Shown: positions 1 to 9,161 of the stretch, in pieces | Layout of the letters: each line of letters opens with the position of its first letter | How positions within the stretch are numbered: position 1 is the stretch's first letter | Assembly (NCBI GenBank): GCA_943787785.1 | Contig: CALSNT010000017.1 | Span: forward strand, 186,001-250,000 | Direction: 5' to 3' | DNA from: an uncultured Paracoccaceae bacterium | GTDB lineage: Bacteria > Pseudomonadota > Alphaproteobacteria > Rhodobacterales > Rhodobacteraceae | DNA length: 64,000 nt | Translations under genes and position numbers: made by a program | Notes under the pieces: model-generated | Told to the model about the DNA's origin: nothing | Seen by the model: only the letters and a program-made list of their open reading frames with translations | The model's database searches: none

Positions 1-302
1 TCGGCATGGCCCTGGATAACGGCGGTGTATTCCGGGTTCGTGTTCAGCCACTGGGCCTGCGCCGCCAATATCTGGCGCGCCTGATCGTTCAGCGACGACT
101 GGTCGACCGAAAACAGCACCCGATCTCCTACCGTCTGGCTAAAGTACGCTGGTGAGTTAGGATCGCCGGCACCGGCACCAATCAGCCCTGCGTCCGCGCC
201 GTTCGCTCCGCCGCCCAGACCAAAACGCCCCGCACCTGTATTGGCACAGGCCGACAAAGCCACCATGCCAGTTAACAAAATCACGCTCGATAGCTTCTTC
301 AT
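1..302 (-). CDS. pal: Peptidoglycan-associated lipoprotein Pal (N-terminal part, cut by window edge)
   Basis: Pal is the outer-membrane lipoprotein of the Tol-Pal system; it binds peptidoglycan and helps constrict the outer membrane at division. Only about the first 100 residues lie in the window; the C-terminal part of the OmpA-like domain is missing. A lipoprotein signal peptide is visible, with lipobox LSAC ending at Cys19. A Gly/Ala-rich linker follows, then the start of the OmpA fold (VGDRVLFSVDQSSL, then EYTAVIQGHA). It lies 81 bp downstream of tolB in the same direction, as last gene of the tol operon. The start at 302 is the only one that gives a proper signal peptide. Confidence 0.95.
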   Translation of the reverse strand, partial: MKKLSSVILLTGMVALSACANTGAGRFGLGGGANGADAGLIGAGAGDPNSPAYFSQTVGDRVLFSVDQSSLNDQARQILAAQAQWLNTNPEYTAVIQGHA

Positions 303-383
303 GGGGTCCACCCTTTTCGTTTTTCTACGTGCCTGTTGGCGATACGTTACCAAATCCCGCCTGCGTTGCACAGACAGGCAATG

Positions 384-1710
384 TTACTTCAACAGCGGCG
401 ACCACGCCGGGTCACTCGCCGCACCCTGGATCGGCACCCGTTTGAGGTTCCGCCCGCTAATATCGACCGAATATAGCGCCGGAGCCCCCCCAGCGCCTTG
501 TGTCTCGCGGGTGAACATCACCACGCGCCCATTCGGCGACCACGTCGGCCCTTCGTCAAGGAAACTGGCAGTCAGCAAGCGTTCCTCGGACCCGTCCGTG
601 CGCATGACGCCGATATGGAACCGGCCCTTGTTCTGCTTCGTAAAGGCGATCAGATCACCACGCGGCGACCAGACTGGCGTGCCATAGCGCCCCTCGCCAA
701 AACTGATCCGACGGCTTTCCCCCCCCTGACGCGCTCATCACATAGATCTGCGGCGATCCGGATCGGTCGCTCTCAAACACGATCTGGCTGCCGTTCGGGG
801 AATAGCTTGGCGCGGTTTCAATCGAGGGCGCCGAAGTCAAACGTGACTGCCGCCCTGATCCCAGCGACAGCGTGTAAATATCACTGTTTCCACCTTCAGA
901 GCGCGAGAACACCACCGTCTGGCCATCCGGCGCAAAACGCGGCGCGAAACTCATCGAGTCCGCGCTTGCGTCCAGCCCGCGGCGCTGCACCGTACCGACA
1001 TCCAGCAGGTAGATACGCGGGAAACCCGTTTCATAGCTGGTGTACAGCACCCGGTCGCCCGAGGGCGAAAACCGCGGGGCCAGAACGATCGACGAACTGT
1101 CGGTCAGAAACTGGATGTTCGCACCGTCATAATCCATCACCGCAAGGCGTTTCTTGCGGTCGTTCTTCGGCCCTGTCTCTGAGACGTACACCACCCGGCT
1201 ATCGAAATACCCGTCCTCGCCTGTGATCCGCGAATAGACCGCATCGGCCACCTTGTGGGCCATCCGCCGCCAGCTGTTGGTGGTGCCGCCGAACTGGAGG
1301 CCTTCGCCCAGTTGCGCCTCACTGAAAACGTCGAAAACGCGGAACTTGACGACCAGTTTGCCCGAGGCATCCGCACTGATCGCACCCGTTACGACCGCCT
1401 GCGCATTGATCGGTTTCCAGTTGGAATAGGCCAACGAACTGCCAAACGGGGTGTTTTGCTCGATGAAGGCGTCCTTCGAGATTTCCCGAAACAGCCCCGT
1501 GCCCTCCAGATCGGCCGCAATCACCCGGCTGATATTTACGGCAAATTCCCCTGCCGCCGCGCCCTCGGCGGTGAACTGCGGCACGGCAAAGGGCAGTGGT
1601 TCGATCACACCCTCGGTTATTTCAATCCTGAGAGGGCCTTTGGCCTGCGCGAGCGCCATTGTGGGAAGCACGCTAAGAAACGCCAGAAATACTGCTCGGA
1701 TTAGGGTCAT
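384..1710 (-). CDS. tolB: Tol-Pal system beta-propeller protein TolB (one frameshift)
   Basis: TolB is the periplasmic beta-propeller that links TolA and Pal. The start at 1710 follows a GAGGA ribosome site and gives a signal peptide ([20 protein letters not shown]). Propeller repeats such as [29 protein letters not shown] and [15 protein letters not shown] are clear. The frame breaks at a run of eight C at 719-726; with seven C the protein continues ...[18 protein letters not shown]... through [15 protein letters not shown] to the stop at 384, giving 441 residues, the usual length. The gene is expected to be needed for envelope integrity and the two halves fit exactly, so a sequence error is more likely than a real pseudogene. 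It sits between tolA and pal. Confidence 0.93.
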
Positions 1711-1812
1711 TTTGTCCTCATTTTTCTGGGTTACATACACAAAAACTGGATTCTGCCAATCGCAGAACTCCCATGACCGGCGGCAGACCGCCTGTTTTGA
1801 CCGGCCGCCAGA

Positions 1813-3004
1813 TCATTTGATCCGCATCTTTTCAGGGTTAAACACGAATTCCGTGTTGCGCCATTCGTTATACTTTTCGGCAGGAAGGTCATAGCCGTTG
1901 GCCCCGCATCGGATGATTGCACGGCGCCCGGCCTCGTAGGCCTGACGCGCTGCGGCGTCGTCGCCACCCTCGGCACTGACCATGTTGATCGAGCTGGTTT
2001 CCGGCCGCCCGTCGATGCTGAACGTCACTCCGACGATAACCGTGACGCGCAAAGCTTCGGTTGATAGTGAGCCGACGTTCCAGCATTCCTCAACCGAAAC
2101 CCTGAGCGCGTCCTTTTCGCCCGAGGTCAGCGGCGGGCCGGTGCTTGCCGTAGCTTCTGCTTCGGCTTCGGCCTCAGCAGCAGCTTTTGCGGCGGCTTCC
2201 GCTTCCAGTGCTAACTGCGCCTTGGCCTCGGCCAGCGCTTCGGCCTCGGCCTCGGCCGAGTCTTCTGGTTCTGGTTCTGGTTCAGGTTCTGGCTCAGGTT
2301 CGGGATCCGGTTCTGGCTCGGGCTCCGGTTCCAGCGCGGCCACGCGCACCGGGCGCGATTTCGGGCGCGGGGGTCTGGGCCGGGGCCAACGGGCTGGTCT
2401 CCTCCTCAGCCTCGGTCACGATCTCAGTCGTGGTTTCTTCCTGTTGGGCAGGCTCCTGCTCAGGTTCGGGTTCTGGTTCTGGATCCGGGTCTTTGATCGG
2501 CGCAATCCGTTCGCGCGCAATCGCCGGGGCCGTGTCCACCCCCGCAAACCCCAGCGACGGACGCGAGGCGACACGACGCGCGGGGGCAGGTGCCACCTTC
2601 GCCAGATCGGTGCCGTCTTCCGGGGTCTCGGGCTCGGCCACCGGCTCCACCGTCGGGGCAGGCTCGGCCTCGACCGGTTCCGGCTTGCTGGGGGTGTCCG
2701 GCACCTCCTCTGGCTCTGTTTCGGCAACCGGCTCCGGTGCCGTCTGTTCCGCCGCACTTTCCGCCTCGGCCTGTGGCACATCAGGGCTGAGGTCTTCGGC
2801 AGGCGCCGAAACCGTCGGTGACGGCACCGAAGCATCAACCCCGGCCTCCGGCAGGAGCAGCGCTGCAAATTGCTCTTCGGTAATCAGCGACACGTCAGCG
2901 GCTTCAATATCCTCGATGTGATCCCGGTCCACCAGACCGCCGACCATGATCCACAGGATCAATGCGCCGTGGCCAGCTCCCGAGATATAATATCCCGCAC
3001 CCAT
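1813..3004 (-). CDS. tolA: Cell-envelope protein TolA (one frameshift)
   Basis: TolA spans the periplasm and couples the TolQR motor to TolB and Pal. An N-terminal membrane helix (ALILWIMVGGLV region) comes first, then a long Pro/Glu/Ala-rich stalk with PEPEPEP and AEAEAEA runs. The C-terminal TonB-like domain follows (VEECWNVGSLSTEALRVTV to the end). The frame changes at the G run 2369-2373; with four G the stalk reads APAQTPRPKSRPVRVAALEP and joins both halves. The total length is 3n+1, so one extra base explains it. The corrected protein has about 396 residues. The repetitive stalk makes the exact indel position less certain than in tolB. It follows tolR by 9 bp. Confidence 0.9.
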
Positions 3005-3013
3005 GCCTGCGCC

Positions 3014-3487
3014 CTATCCGCCACTGCCATCGAAACGCGGACCGGACGCATCGGTGACCAGCCCGATTTCATTGAACCCAGCACTGTTCAGCGCGCCCAT
3101 CACCTCGGCCACACTGGCATAGGCGATGTTGCCGTCCGCGCGCAGGTAGACCTTCTGACTGATCCTTTCGGACGCGATGGCGCTGAGGCGTGGGATCAAC
3201 TGATCGGCCTCAACTTCTTCGGTCTGGATCAGCAGCCCGCCATCGACGGTCAGCGTCACAGTCAGCGGTTCCTCTCGTTCGGTCGGCAAGGGGTTGGCCG
3301 CAGTTTCCGGCAAGTCGATTGGTACACCCACGGTCAACAACGGGGCCGCGACCATGAACACGATCAACAGCACGAGCATGACATCAACGAACGGCGTGAC
3401 GTTGATTTCGGACATCGGGCGCGCGCGACTGCGCCGCCGCCCCCGCCTGCGCCCGCCACCGCCGTTTTGCATGACGCCTGCGCCCAT
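3014..3487 (-). CDS. tolR: Biopolymer transport protein TolR
   Basis: An ExbD/TolR-family inner-membrane protein of the TolQR proton-driven motor, 157 residues. A basic Gly/Arg-rich N-terminal tail precedes the motif MSEINVTPFVDVMLVLLIVF, a single transmembrane helix; Asp35 in it is the expected proton-carrying residue. The periplasmic domain ends in the typical dimer part (YLRADGNIAYASVAEVMGAL). The gene starts 2 bp after tolQ and ends 9 bp before tolA, so translation is probably coupled. Length and motif are normal for the family. Confidence 0.97.
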   Translation of the reverse strand: MGAGVMQNGGGGRRRGRRRSRARPMSEINVTPFVDVMLVLLIVFMVAAPLLTVGVPIDLPETAANPLPTEREEPLTVTLTVDGGLLIQTEEVEADQLIPRLSAIASERISQKVYLRADGNIAYASVAEVMGALNSAGFNEIGLVTDASGPRFDGSGG

Positions 3488-3489
3488 GG

Positions 3490-4188
3490 TTACTGCCCGT
3501 CCAACTGGCGTGACAGGATCGTCGCGAATTCATCGGCAAATGCTTCGTACCCGCCAAGGATGCGATCCGAATCCGCGCTGAGTTTATTATAGAAGATCAC
3601 AGCCGGGATGGCGGCCAGAAGGCCCAGACCGGTGGCCAGCAAAGCCTCAGCGATACCGGGAGCAACAACGGCAAGGTTAGTATTCTGCTGCTCGGCAATT
3701 TCGATAAAGGCATTCATGATGCCCCAGACGGTCCCCAACAGCCCGATAAACGGTGCGGTCGAGCCGACAGTGGCCAGAAACGACAGCCCCTTCTGCAGGC
3801 TTTCGCTTTCCTTGGTGATCGCCACATCCATCGAGCGGTCAATCCGCGACTGGGCACCCGGAATCAGCGCTCCGTCCTGGCGATGGCTGCGCCGCCACTC
3901 GGTCATGCCGGCCGCAAAGATTGTCGCCGCACGCCCCTTCGGGTTCGGCCCGATCTTGTCATAGAGCAGGTCCAGCGGTTCCCCCGACCAGAACGCCCGG
4001 TCAAAGCGCTTCGCCTCGCCGCGTGCGCGTCGGAACGAGAAGGTTTTCTGCAAGATCACTGCCCAAGCCCAGAAACTGGCCAGGATCAGGATGATCATTA
4101 CCACTTTCACGGTGAATGTGGCGCGCGCGAATAGCGCAACAATCGAAAAATCAATCTGCTGCGCAAGCGCAAGTGCGTCTGTTTCCAT
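3490..4188 (-). CDS. tolQ: Tol-Pal system protein TolQ
   Basis: A MotA/TolQ/ExbB-family proton-channel subunit, 232 residues. Three membrane helices are visible: residues about 25-45 (VKVVMIILILASFWAWAVIL), near 140 (LATVGSTAPFIGLLGTVWGI) and near 175 (GIAEALLATGLGLLAAIPAV). The last two carry the family's signature small and polar residues. It works with TolR in the inner membrane to energise TolA. It is the first of the tightly packed tolQRAB-pal genes, 122 bp after ybgC; that gap could hold an internal promoter, but I see no convincing one. Confidence 0.97.
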   Translation of the reverse strand: METDALALAQQIDFSIVALFARATFTVKVVMIILILASFWAWAVILQKTFSFRRARGEAKRFDRAFWSGEPLDLLYDKIGPNPKGRAATIFAAGMTEWRRSHRQDGALIPGAQSRIDRSMDVAITKESESLQKGLSFLATVGSTAPFIGLLGTVWGIMNAFIEIAEQQNTNLAVVAPGIAEALLATGLGLLAAIPAVIFYNKLSADSDRILGGYEAFADEFATILSRQLDGQ

Positions 4189-4310
4189 CGGTCTGCTCTT
4201 TGTTCAATCCGTTGCCGTTTTCTTGTCGACGGCTGTCCCTATAACGCAGGTTACACGGGGTTAAGCGGGAAATCCAACAGGAACGCGCGAATGTCACGCG
4301 GACGCGATGA

Positions 4311-4697
4311 TTACCCCAGCGCTTGGCGTATTTCCGCTGGCAGGCGGATCGGCCGGTTTCCCCGCCCGACCATGACGATTTCGACCTCGGCAGTGAACAA
4401 TTTGACCTGATCGCGCCAAACCGCCTGGGCCAGCTGCAACCGCGCTGGCGTTATCGAGGCAACCTTTGTTTCCACCCGCAATACGTCGCCGAATTCTGCA
4501 GGCGCGAGGTACTCTGCCGCGATCCGGCGCACCGCGAACACCTCTCCCGTCACGCGCAGCGAATTCTGGTCCACGCCCAGCGAAGCGACCCAATCGCTGC
4601 GTGCCCTTTCGATGAATTTCAGGTAGTTGGCGTGGTACACGACACCCGCCATATCGGTGTCTTCATAGTAAACCGTCAGATCAAAGCGGTGCGTCAC
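4311..4697 (-). CDS. ybgC: Acyl-CoA thioesterase YbgC (Tol-Pal associated)
   Basis: A single hotdog-fold thioesterase, 128 residues. The 4-hydroxybenzoyl-CoA-thioesterase-like motif YYEDTDMAGVVYHANYLKF is near the N-terminus; Asp15 matches the catalytic Asp known in E. coli YbgC. The family hydrolyses acyl-CoA and usually heads the tol-pal operon. Its link to Tol function is by conserved location rather than proven mechanism. Its start overlaps the stop of the upstream unknown gene by 4 bp (ATGA), so the two are probably translated together. Confidence 0.93.
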   Translation of the reverse strand: MTHRFDLTVYYEDTDMAGVVYHANYLKFIERARSDWVASLGVDQNSLRVTGEVFAVRRIAAEYLAPAEFGDVLRVETKVASITPARLQLAQAVWRDQVKLFTAEVEIVMVGRGNRPIRLPAEIRQALG

Positions 4698-5314
4698 GCG
4701 CTGATCCTCGCGGCGAGCCGAAGCGCATGAGACGGATCATCCGCAGCGACCGGCATCACCGGGTCATAAGCTGCGCCGATGATGTCGGCGATATCGGGTC
4801 GCAGGATCACCGTTTCACCGGCTTTGGCCAGCGGAGATCGATTGGAAAACGCTGTAGGCGACCACAGCAACATCACCTGCGCCGCCTGTGCCAACGCGAT
4901 GTCCTCAGCCGCAACGTCGGCCAGCAAGCCGCCCATGTTGAGAAACACAAAACAGGCCTTGATCGCGCCATTCTCATCGGTGCGGAAGGTCCGATACTGC
5001 GCTGCATCTTCATCCAGAAGCCGGTCGACCAAGGGATCGAGATTCGGAATGAGTTGGTCCAGCTTGGGCACATCTCTGAGTTCTGCCCAGTCCGACAGGA
5101 AGAACATCATCAGATTTGCGCCCAGCTCTGGGTCCGTCTCGGCCATCTGGTTCCCGGCTAGCGCAACGGTGGCCTCAATCGCGCCCTTCACCACCGCCAA
5201 GGTCGCGTCATCGACCCCAAAGACCACCGGCACAATGGGCCGCCCCCAGCGCGCAAAGCGATAGGTTCCATCCGCGCCGGCAAACATTGTCGCAATGTCG
5301 TCCGACCCCGCCAT
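4694..5314 (-). CDS. Conserved hypothetical protein between ruvB and ybgC
   Basis: I do not recognise a family. The protein has about 206 residues and is soluble, with no signal peptide or membrane helix. It begins MAGSDDIATMFAGADGTYRF and contains a conserved-looking stretch GRPIVPVVFGVDD and an acidic, Leu-rich middle. Translation coupling to ybgC (4-bp overlap) puts it in the ruv-tol run. The start at 5314 lies inside a copy of a recurring intergenic motif whose A/G-rich tail (AAAAGAAG) would serve as its ribosome site. Upstream in-frame codons would translate the repeat itself, so I prefer this start. Confidence 0.7.
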   Translation of the reverse strand: MAGSDDIATMFAGADGTYRFARWGRPIVPVVFGVDDATLAVVKGAIEATVALAGNQMAETDPELGANLMMFFLSDWAELRDVPKLDQLIPNLDPLVDRLLDEDAAQYRTFRTDENGAIKACFVFLNMGGLLADVAAEDIALAQAAQVMLLWSPTAFSNRSPLAKAGETVILRPDIADIIGAAYDPVMPVAADDPSHALRLAARISA

Positions 5315-5344
5315 CTTCTTTTCAGAAATACTCCCGCCGGAGGC
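5311..5344 (-). repeat. Short intergenic repeat motif, copy 1
   Basis: On the minus strand this reads GCCTCCGGCGGGAGTATTT, then an A/G-rich tail ending GAAGATGG. The same 19-nt core occurs exactly at 34762-34780 and with a few changes at 11828-11846 and 37627-37645. Here the tail includes the ATG of the downstream gene, so the repeat seems to supply a ribosome site and start codon. From memory, very similar sequences are common before genes in Rhodobacteraceae genomes. Confidence 0.75.
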
Positions 5345-5348
5345 ACCC

Positions 5349-6374
5349 TTACTCAAACAACTGCCCCTGATCATCAGGCTTGGGCGGCTCTAGTCCCAGA
5401 TGCGCCCAAGCCCGGCTTGCAAGCGTCCGACCACGTGGCGTCCGCTGGATCAGCCCTTGCTGCAACAGGAACGGCTCGATCACCTCTTCCAGCGCATCGC
5501 GACTTTCGCTCAGCGCCGCCGAAAGGGTCTCAACCCCAACCGGCCCGCCAGCATAAGCCTCGGCGATCAGCGACAGATACCGCCGGTCGGCCCCATCAAG
5601 ACCCAGCGCGTCGACGCCAAGCCGCGTAAGCGCCCCGTCCGCCAGTTTGTGGGAAATATGGCCATCCCCCTCGACCAGTGCGAAATCCACCACCCGGCGC
5701 AGCAACCGTCCGGCGATCCGGGGCGTTCCCCGCGCGCGGCGGGCAATCTCATGCGCGCCGTCGTCGTCGATGTCGATGCTCAACAAGCCAGCACCGCGCC
5801 GCACTATCTGGTGTAATTCCTCAACCGTATAGAACTGCAATCGGATCGGGATCCCGAACCGGTCGCGCAATGGCGTCGTCAGCAGCCCCAGACGTGTTGT
5901 CGCTCCAACCAGGGTGAAGGGCTGTAATTCGATCCGCACGGTTCGCGCCGCCGGTCCTTCACCAATCACCAGATCCAGCTCGAAATCCTCCAGCGCTGGA
6001 TACAGCACTTCCTCGACCACCGGATTCAGGCGATGGATTTCATCAATGAACAGTACGTCATGGGCTTCCAGGTTGGTCAGGATCGCCGCCAGATCGCCCG
6101 CCTTGGCCAGCACCGGCCCCGAGGTCATGCGGAACCCGACCCCGAGCTCCTTGGCGATGATCTGCGCCAACGTGGTCTTGCCCAGCCCCGGCGGGCCATG
6201 GAACAGCGTGTGATCCATCGCAGCGGCGCGCTGCCGGGCGCTGTCGATGAAAACCCGGAGATTGCTGCGCGCCTCGGCCTGACCGGTGAAGGCATCAAGG
6301 GTCTGAGGGCGCAACGCGCGATCCGCATCCTCGGGGCGCGCATCGGGGCGCAGCGTGGGGTCCGGGGCGGTCAT
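5349..6374 (-). CDS. ruvB: Holliday junction branch migration ATPase RuvB
   Basis: The hexameric AAA+ motor that drives RuvA-bound Holliday junctions, 341 residues. The Walker A motif GPPGLGKTT is near residue 60 and Walker B FIDEIHR near residue 110. Sensor 1 ([20 protein letters not shown]) and the C-terminal winged-helix domain ([21 protein letters not shown]) are intact. The preceding gene stops directly against the ATG (stop at 6375-6377), which suggests coupling. ruvA and ruvC are upstream on the same strand, separated by two small unknown genes. Confidence 0.98.
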   Translation of the reverse strand: MTAPDPTLRPDARPEDADRALRPQTLDAFTGQAEARSNLRVFIDSARQRAAAMDHTLFHGPPGLGKTTLAQIIAKELGVGFRMTSGPVLAKAGDLAAILTNLEAHDVLFIDEIHRLNPVVEEVLYPALEDFELDLVIGEGPAARTVRIELQPFTLVGATTRLGLLTTPLRDRFGIPIRLQFYTVEELHQIVRRGAGLLSIDIDDDGAHEIARRARGTPRIAGRLLRRVVDFALVEGDGHISHKLADGALTRLGVDALGLDGADRRYLSLIAEAYAGGPVGVETLSAALSESRDALEEVIEPFLLQQGLIQRTPRGRTLASRAWAHLGLEPPKPDDQGQLFE

Positions 6375-6951
6375 TCAGCGATCATAGGTGGCAATGATGC
6401 CCGCGCGCGCCAAACGTGCCGCAAAGGACCAGCCAGTTATTGCCCGCTCTGTCATCTGATCATCGTAGATGGCGGAATACAGAAGCTCCATGTCACTGTC
6501 CCGATCCCCTTTCAATTTATCCACATCGGAAAATGCGGCGGAGAGATGTGCCTTTTGCCGCCCCTGCGGCCAGAGTTTGCTTTCGGGATTCTTGGGCCGC
6601 ATCCAGCCACAGCGCCCCGATCAGCGCGTTCAAGGCACCGACGACAACCCCGCTCACATGGCTTTGCTGCGCTTCGGGAACGGATGCCAGCCACCCCGGC
6701 ACGGCGAATGCCAGCCAGGAGGCAAAGGCGGTGGACGCCGCGATAATTACGAACACCAGCACATAGCCGCCCTGATAAAGCCAGGTCGCAAACCGCGGCG
6801 CAGCGCGCAGAAGTTTCGTCGGCGCGAACCACAGAACCAGGCAGATCACGATTGCCGCAATGATCACCACGACCTGGCTGGCCGGATCAACCACATAGGG
6901 AAGCAGCGCGCCAAACACGACGGCAATAGCGACAAGGCCGAAGTGGAACAT
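6375..6951 (-). CDS. Small membrane protein before ruvB (probable frameshift)
   Basis: I do not recognise a family. From MFHFGLVAIAV the protein has three or four hydrophobic segments (AIAVVFGALLPYVV, VVVIIAAIVICLVLWFA, YVLVFVIIAASTAFASWLAF, GVVVGALNALIGALWL), so it is an inner-membrane protein. As read, this frame stops at 6517, but another frame continues with DVDKLKGDRDSDMELLYSAI to a stop directly against ruvB. Total length is 3n+1, and removing one base from the A run 6530-6533 joins the halves into 191 residues. The alternative is a membrane protein of about 144 residues plus a separate tiny gene. Its place between ruvA and ruvB says nothing certain about function. Confidence 0.6.
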
Positions 6952-6955
6952 CGGC

Positions 6956-7306
6956 TCAGGGCTTTCTTTGTTGCGAAATGGACCAGCGATGCGGCGGCCG
7001 GTGACCACAAATCTGGACGAGGTTGCCCTTCGCATCGGTTTCAATCCGGATTGCCGCGGGCGGCGGGTCGATCCGGCAGCGCGCAGCGGCTGATGCGATC
7101 AGCGAATTGGCGGTTCCGATGGCCGAGGCCGCACTGGTCCTGAGCATCGGTTCGGTGTGTTCGTGCCTTGGGTGCTCTGCCCGGTAACTTAACCGCGCCG
7201 CAGCTTCGGTTGCGGCAATGAAGGCATCATGAATCTGCTTGTACACAGCCTCATCGACCAGCAAATCGGGATTCTTGTCGAGCGCTTGCGCCTTATACAT
7301 CGGCAT
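6956..7306 (-). CDS. Hypothetical protein, 116 residues
   Basis: I recognise no family. The protein is soluble, with an N-terminal helical part (MPMYKAQALDKNPDLLVDEA) and an Ala-rich middle. It ends RPPHRWSISQQRKP and has no signal peptide. A usable ribosome site (AAAGGAGATTGAAAG) precedes the start, and the stop is 4 bp from the next gene's ATG, so it belongs to the ruvA-ruvB transcription unit. Codon use looks like its neighbours. It is probably a real gene, but its function cannot be inferred. Confidence 0.6.
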   Translation of the reverse strand: MPMYKAQALDKNPDLLVDEAVYKQIHDAFIAATEAAARLSYRAEHPRHEHTEPMLRTSAASAIGTANSLIASAAARCRIDPPPAAIRIETDAKGNLVQICGHRPPHRWSISQQRKP

Positions 7307-7378
7307 CTTTCAATCTCCTTTCTTTTCAACTGCGCCGATCATGGCTGATCCCGGCCTGTTCCCGCAAGCCACACCGCA

Positions 7379-8038
7379 TTACCCTTTCGGCGCAAGACGG
7401 CGCAGCGCCGCTCGGATCAGGGCCGGGGTATCTGCCTCAGGCATCGCACCCGCTGCTTCGGCCACTGCCGTGGCCGCCTCACCCGGTCCGTAGCCAAGGT
7501 TTGCCAGAGCCGACATCGCCTCGGCCTGAGACGAGGCCGAGGGGGCGAGTGCAGGCGCGGTCGCAGTATCACCGTGATCGACCACATCAGACGGGACGAC
7601 CGTTGGCGCAGCAAGCGCTCCGCCCATCGCCATCACCGCCGGTGCCTTGTCCTTCAACTCGTTCACCACCCTCTGTGCGATTTTTGGGCCGACGCCGGGC
7701 GCTGCCTTGATCGAATTCCAGTCGCCCAGCGCAATCGCCCTGCCCGTCCCTTCCGGTCCCAGCGTCCCAAGGATGGCCATCGCTGCCTTGGTACCAATGC
7801 CCTGAACAGAGGTCAGAGTCCGGTGCCACTCTTTTTCCAGCAATGTCGTGAAACCGACCAGTTGCAGCAGGTCTTCGCGCACGATCAACTCGGTATAGAG
7901 CGCCGCCGCCTCTCCGGCACCTGGCAAGGCCGCCAGCGTCCGCTCGGACACATGCACGACATAGCCGACGCCGCCGACATCAATAAGCACATGATCGCTG
8001 CCGCGATAGTCGATCCGCCCGGCAATTCGCCCGATCAT
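7379..8038 (-). CDS. ruvA: Holliday junction DNA-binding protein RuvA
   Basis: RuvA binds four-way junctions as a tetramer and positions RuvB. The 219-residue protein starts [13 protein letters not shown]. It has the N-terminal OB-fold, helix-hairpin-helix motifs ([16 protein letters not shown] and [17 protein letters not shown]), and the C-terminal RuvB-binding helical domain ([20 protein letters not shown]). An Ala/Ser-rich linker joins the last two domains. The start overlaps the ruvC stop by 4 bp (ATGA), which fixes this start and implies coupled translation. Confidence 0.98.
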   Translation of the reverse strand: MIGRIAGRIDYRGSDHVLIDVGGVGYVVHVSERTLAALPGAGEAAALYTELIVREDLLQLVGFTTLLEKEWHRTLTSVQGIGTKAAMAILGTLGPEGTGRAIALGDWNSIKAAPGVGPKIAQRVVNELKDKAPAVMAMGGALAAPTVVPSDVVDHGDTATAPALAPSASSQAEAMSALANLGYGPGEAATAVAEAAGAMPEADTPALIRAALRRLAPKG

Positions 8039-8532
8039 CCGGCCACCGCCTGCGCCAACCGGCCGGCAGACTGCATGTGATGCGCGTGGCAGATCGCAAT
8101 AGCCAGAGCGTCCGCAGCATCCGGTCCTTCCAGCACCGCTCCGGGTAGCTGCATTGACACCATGTGGGCCACTTGCCGCTTGTCCGCATGGCCAAACCCG
8201 ACCACACATTTCTTGACCGAATTGGGGGCATACTCACCCACAGTCAGCCCAGCCTGCGCGGGCACCAGCAGCGCAATACCTCGTGCCTGCCCCAGCTTCA
8301 GAGTACCGGCGCCATCACGGTTCACGAAGGTCTGTTCCACCGCCGCGGCAGTTGGCGCATGTTTGATCAGGATTTCGGTCAACTGCCGATGTAGGCTGAG
8401 CAACCGCGCGGCCAGATCGACCCCATTCGACTTGCACACCCCATTGGCCACATGGCTCAGACGCGATCCGCTGACGTCGATGACGCCCCAACCGAGGTTC
8501 CTGAGACCTGGGTCGATGCCCATTACCCGCAT
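8035..8532 (-). CDS. ruvC: Crossover junction endodeoxyribonuclease RuvC
   Basis: RuvC cuts Holliday junctions symmetrically. The protein has 165 residues from [19 protein letters not shown]. The acidic catalytic residues are visible: Asp7 in GIDPG, Glu in VEQTFVNRD, and the Asp pair in [11 protein letters not shown]. Upstream in-frame codons would add an unrelated Arg-rich tail, so I chose the ATG at 8532, preceded by AGGT. It is the first gene of the ruvC-ruvA-...-ruvB-...-tol run on this strand. Confidence 0.97.
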   Translation of the reverse strand: MRVMGIDPGLRNLGWGVIDVSGSRLSHVANGVCKSNGVDLAARLLSLHRQLTEILIKHAPTAAAVEQTFVNRDGAGTLKLGQARGIALLVPAQAGLTVGEYAPNSVKKCVVGFGHADKRQVAHMVSMQLPGAVLEGPDAADALAIAICHAHHMQSAGRLAQAVAG

Positions 8533-8840
8533 TATGCGACCTGCTTTGCCTGCTCTTTTTTCCCGACTAGCACGAAACGCGAACACCTGCCAACGCCAAA
8601 GCCAACCACCGCATCCGAGGCTGAACCCACCCGAGGTCATTTTTCGACACCGAAATGCCCCAAAACGACATTCGCGCAATGTAAATTAACCGCGTTATCG
8701 CAAACATTTACGCGGGGAAGCTGATATGCACGCATTGCATTGCGGACATGCAGAAATCTGTCTTGCTCGACCCAGTTCGCGGGCCTACCTGCCATCTCGA
8801 ATGCACGGTCGCATTCGGTTTTGTAAATAGGATGACCAAA
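8533..8840. other. Intergenic region between ruvC and the DUF1127 gene
   Basis: About 300 bp with divergent genes on either side, so it must hold the ruvC promoter (minus) and a promoter for the small DUF1127 gene (plus). It is locally A/T-rich around 8680-8715, with a 6-bp inverted pair GTAAAT/ATTTAC, the likeliest promoter or operator area. I see no open frame with a convincing start and no riboswitch I can name. If transcription starts near 8720, the DUF1127 mRNA has a leader of over 100 nt. Confidence 0.45.
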
Positions 8841-9053
8841 ATGGCCACTCTCGACACCACCCGTACGCTGACCGGCGGCTCTTTCATGACTGGCCGTCTG
8901 TCGTCCTTTATTAATCGCACCTTTGGTGCCGCATTCGCGTGGAACGACGCGCGTGTGACGCGCCGCTCGCTACGCAACCTTTCGGATGCCGAGCTGGATG
9001 ATATCGGCCTGGCACGCGGCGATATTGAACTGGTCGCGCGCCGCCGCGGCTAA
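8841..9053 (+). CDS. DUF1127 small protein, CcaF1-like
   Basis: A 70-residue basic protein. Its C-terminal half is the DUF1127 motif: RVTRRSLRNLSDAELDDIGL then ARGDIELVARRR. In Rhodobacter sphaeroides a DUF1127 protein of similar size (CcaF1) binds RNA and is stress-induced ahead of small RNAs; this relation is family knowledge, not shown here. The start at 8841 follows AGGATGA; the ATG at 8832 is possible but adds MTK and sits too close to a ribosome site. A strong terminator follows 25 bp after the stop. I see no CCTCC-rich small-RNA repeats downstream, unlike the R. sphaeroides locus. Confidence 0.85.
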   Translation: MATLDTTRTLTGGSFMTGRLSSFINRTFGAAFAWNDARVTRRSLRNLSDAELDDIGLARGDIELVARRRG

Positions 9054-9077
9054 GCCACCGCCTGAGACTGCAAAAGA

Positions 9078-9117
9078 AAAGGCCGCGTCGGATAATCCGG
9101 CGCGGCCTTTGCTTTTC
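9078..9117 (+). terminator. Rho-independent terminator after the DUF1127 gene
   Basis: The arms AAAGGCCGCG and CGCGGCCTTT enclose an inner CGGA-TAA-TCCG stem, and the hairpin is followed by TTTGCTTTT. The left arm is preceded by AAAAGAAAA, so it can also work on the minus strand for the gene ending at 9162. It is the clearest terminator in the window. Confidence 0.85.
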
Positions 9118-9161
9118 CAGCGTGACTGACAACCACACTCAGAAGAAATCTGTTCGGTCTG

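Noticed and set aside
2241-2333. Tandem short repeats (GGTTCTGGTTCAGG type) that resemble a VNTR or array
   Set aside because: They encode the PEPEPEP stalk of TolA; this is coding repetition, not a CRISPR or intergenic repeat.
1982-2921. Long plus-strand Ser/Ala/Gly-rich frames opposite tolA
   Set aside because: They are antisense readings of the Glu/Pro/Ala-rich TolA stalk, with no ribosome site or family signal.
6375-6602. A separate 75-residue gene before ruvB
   Set aside because: Its first half overlaps the upstream membrane protein in another frame, and a one-base correction joins them; a single gene is simpler.
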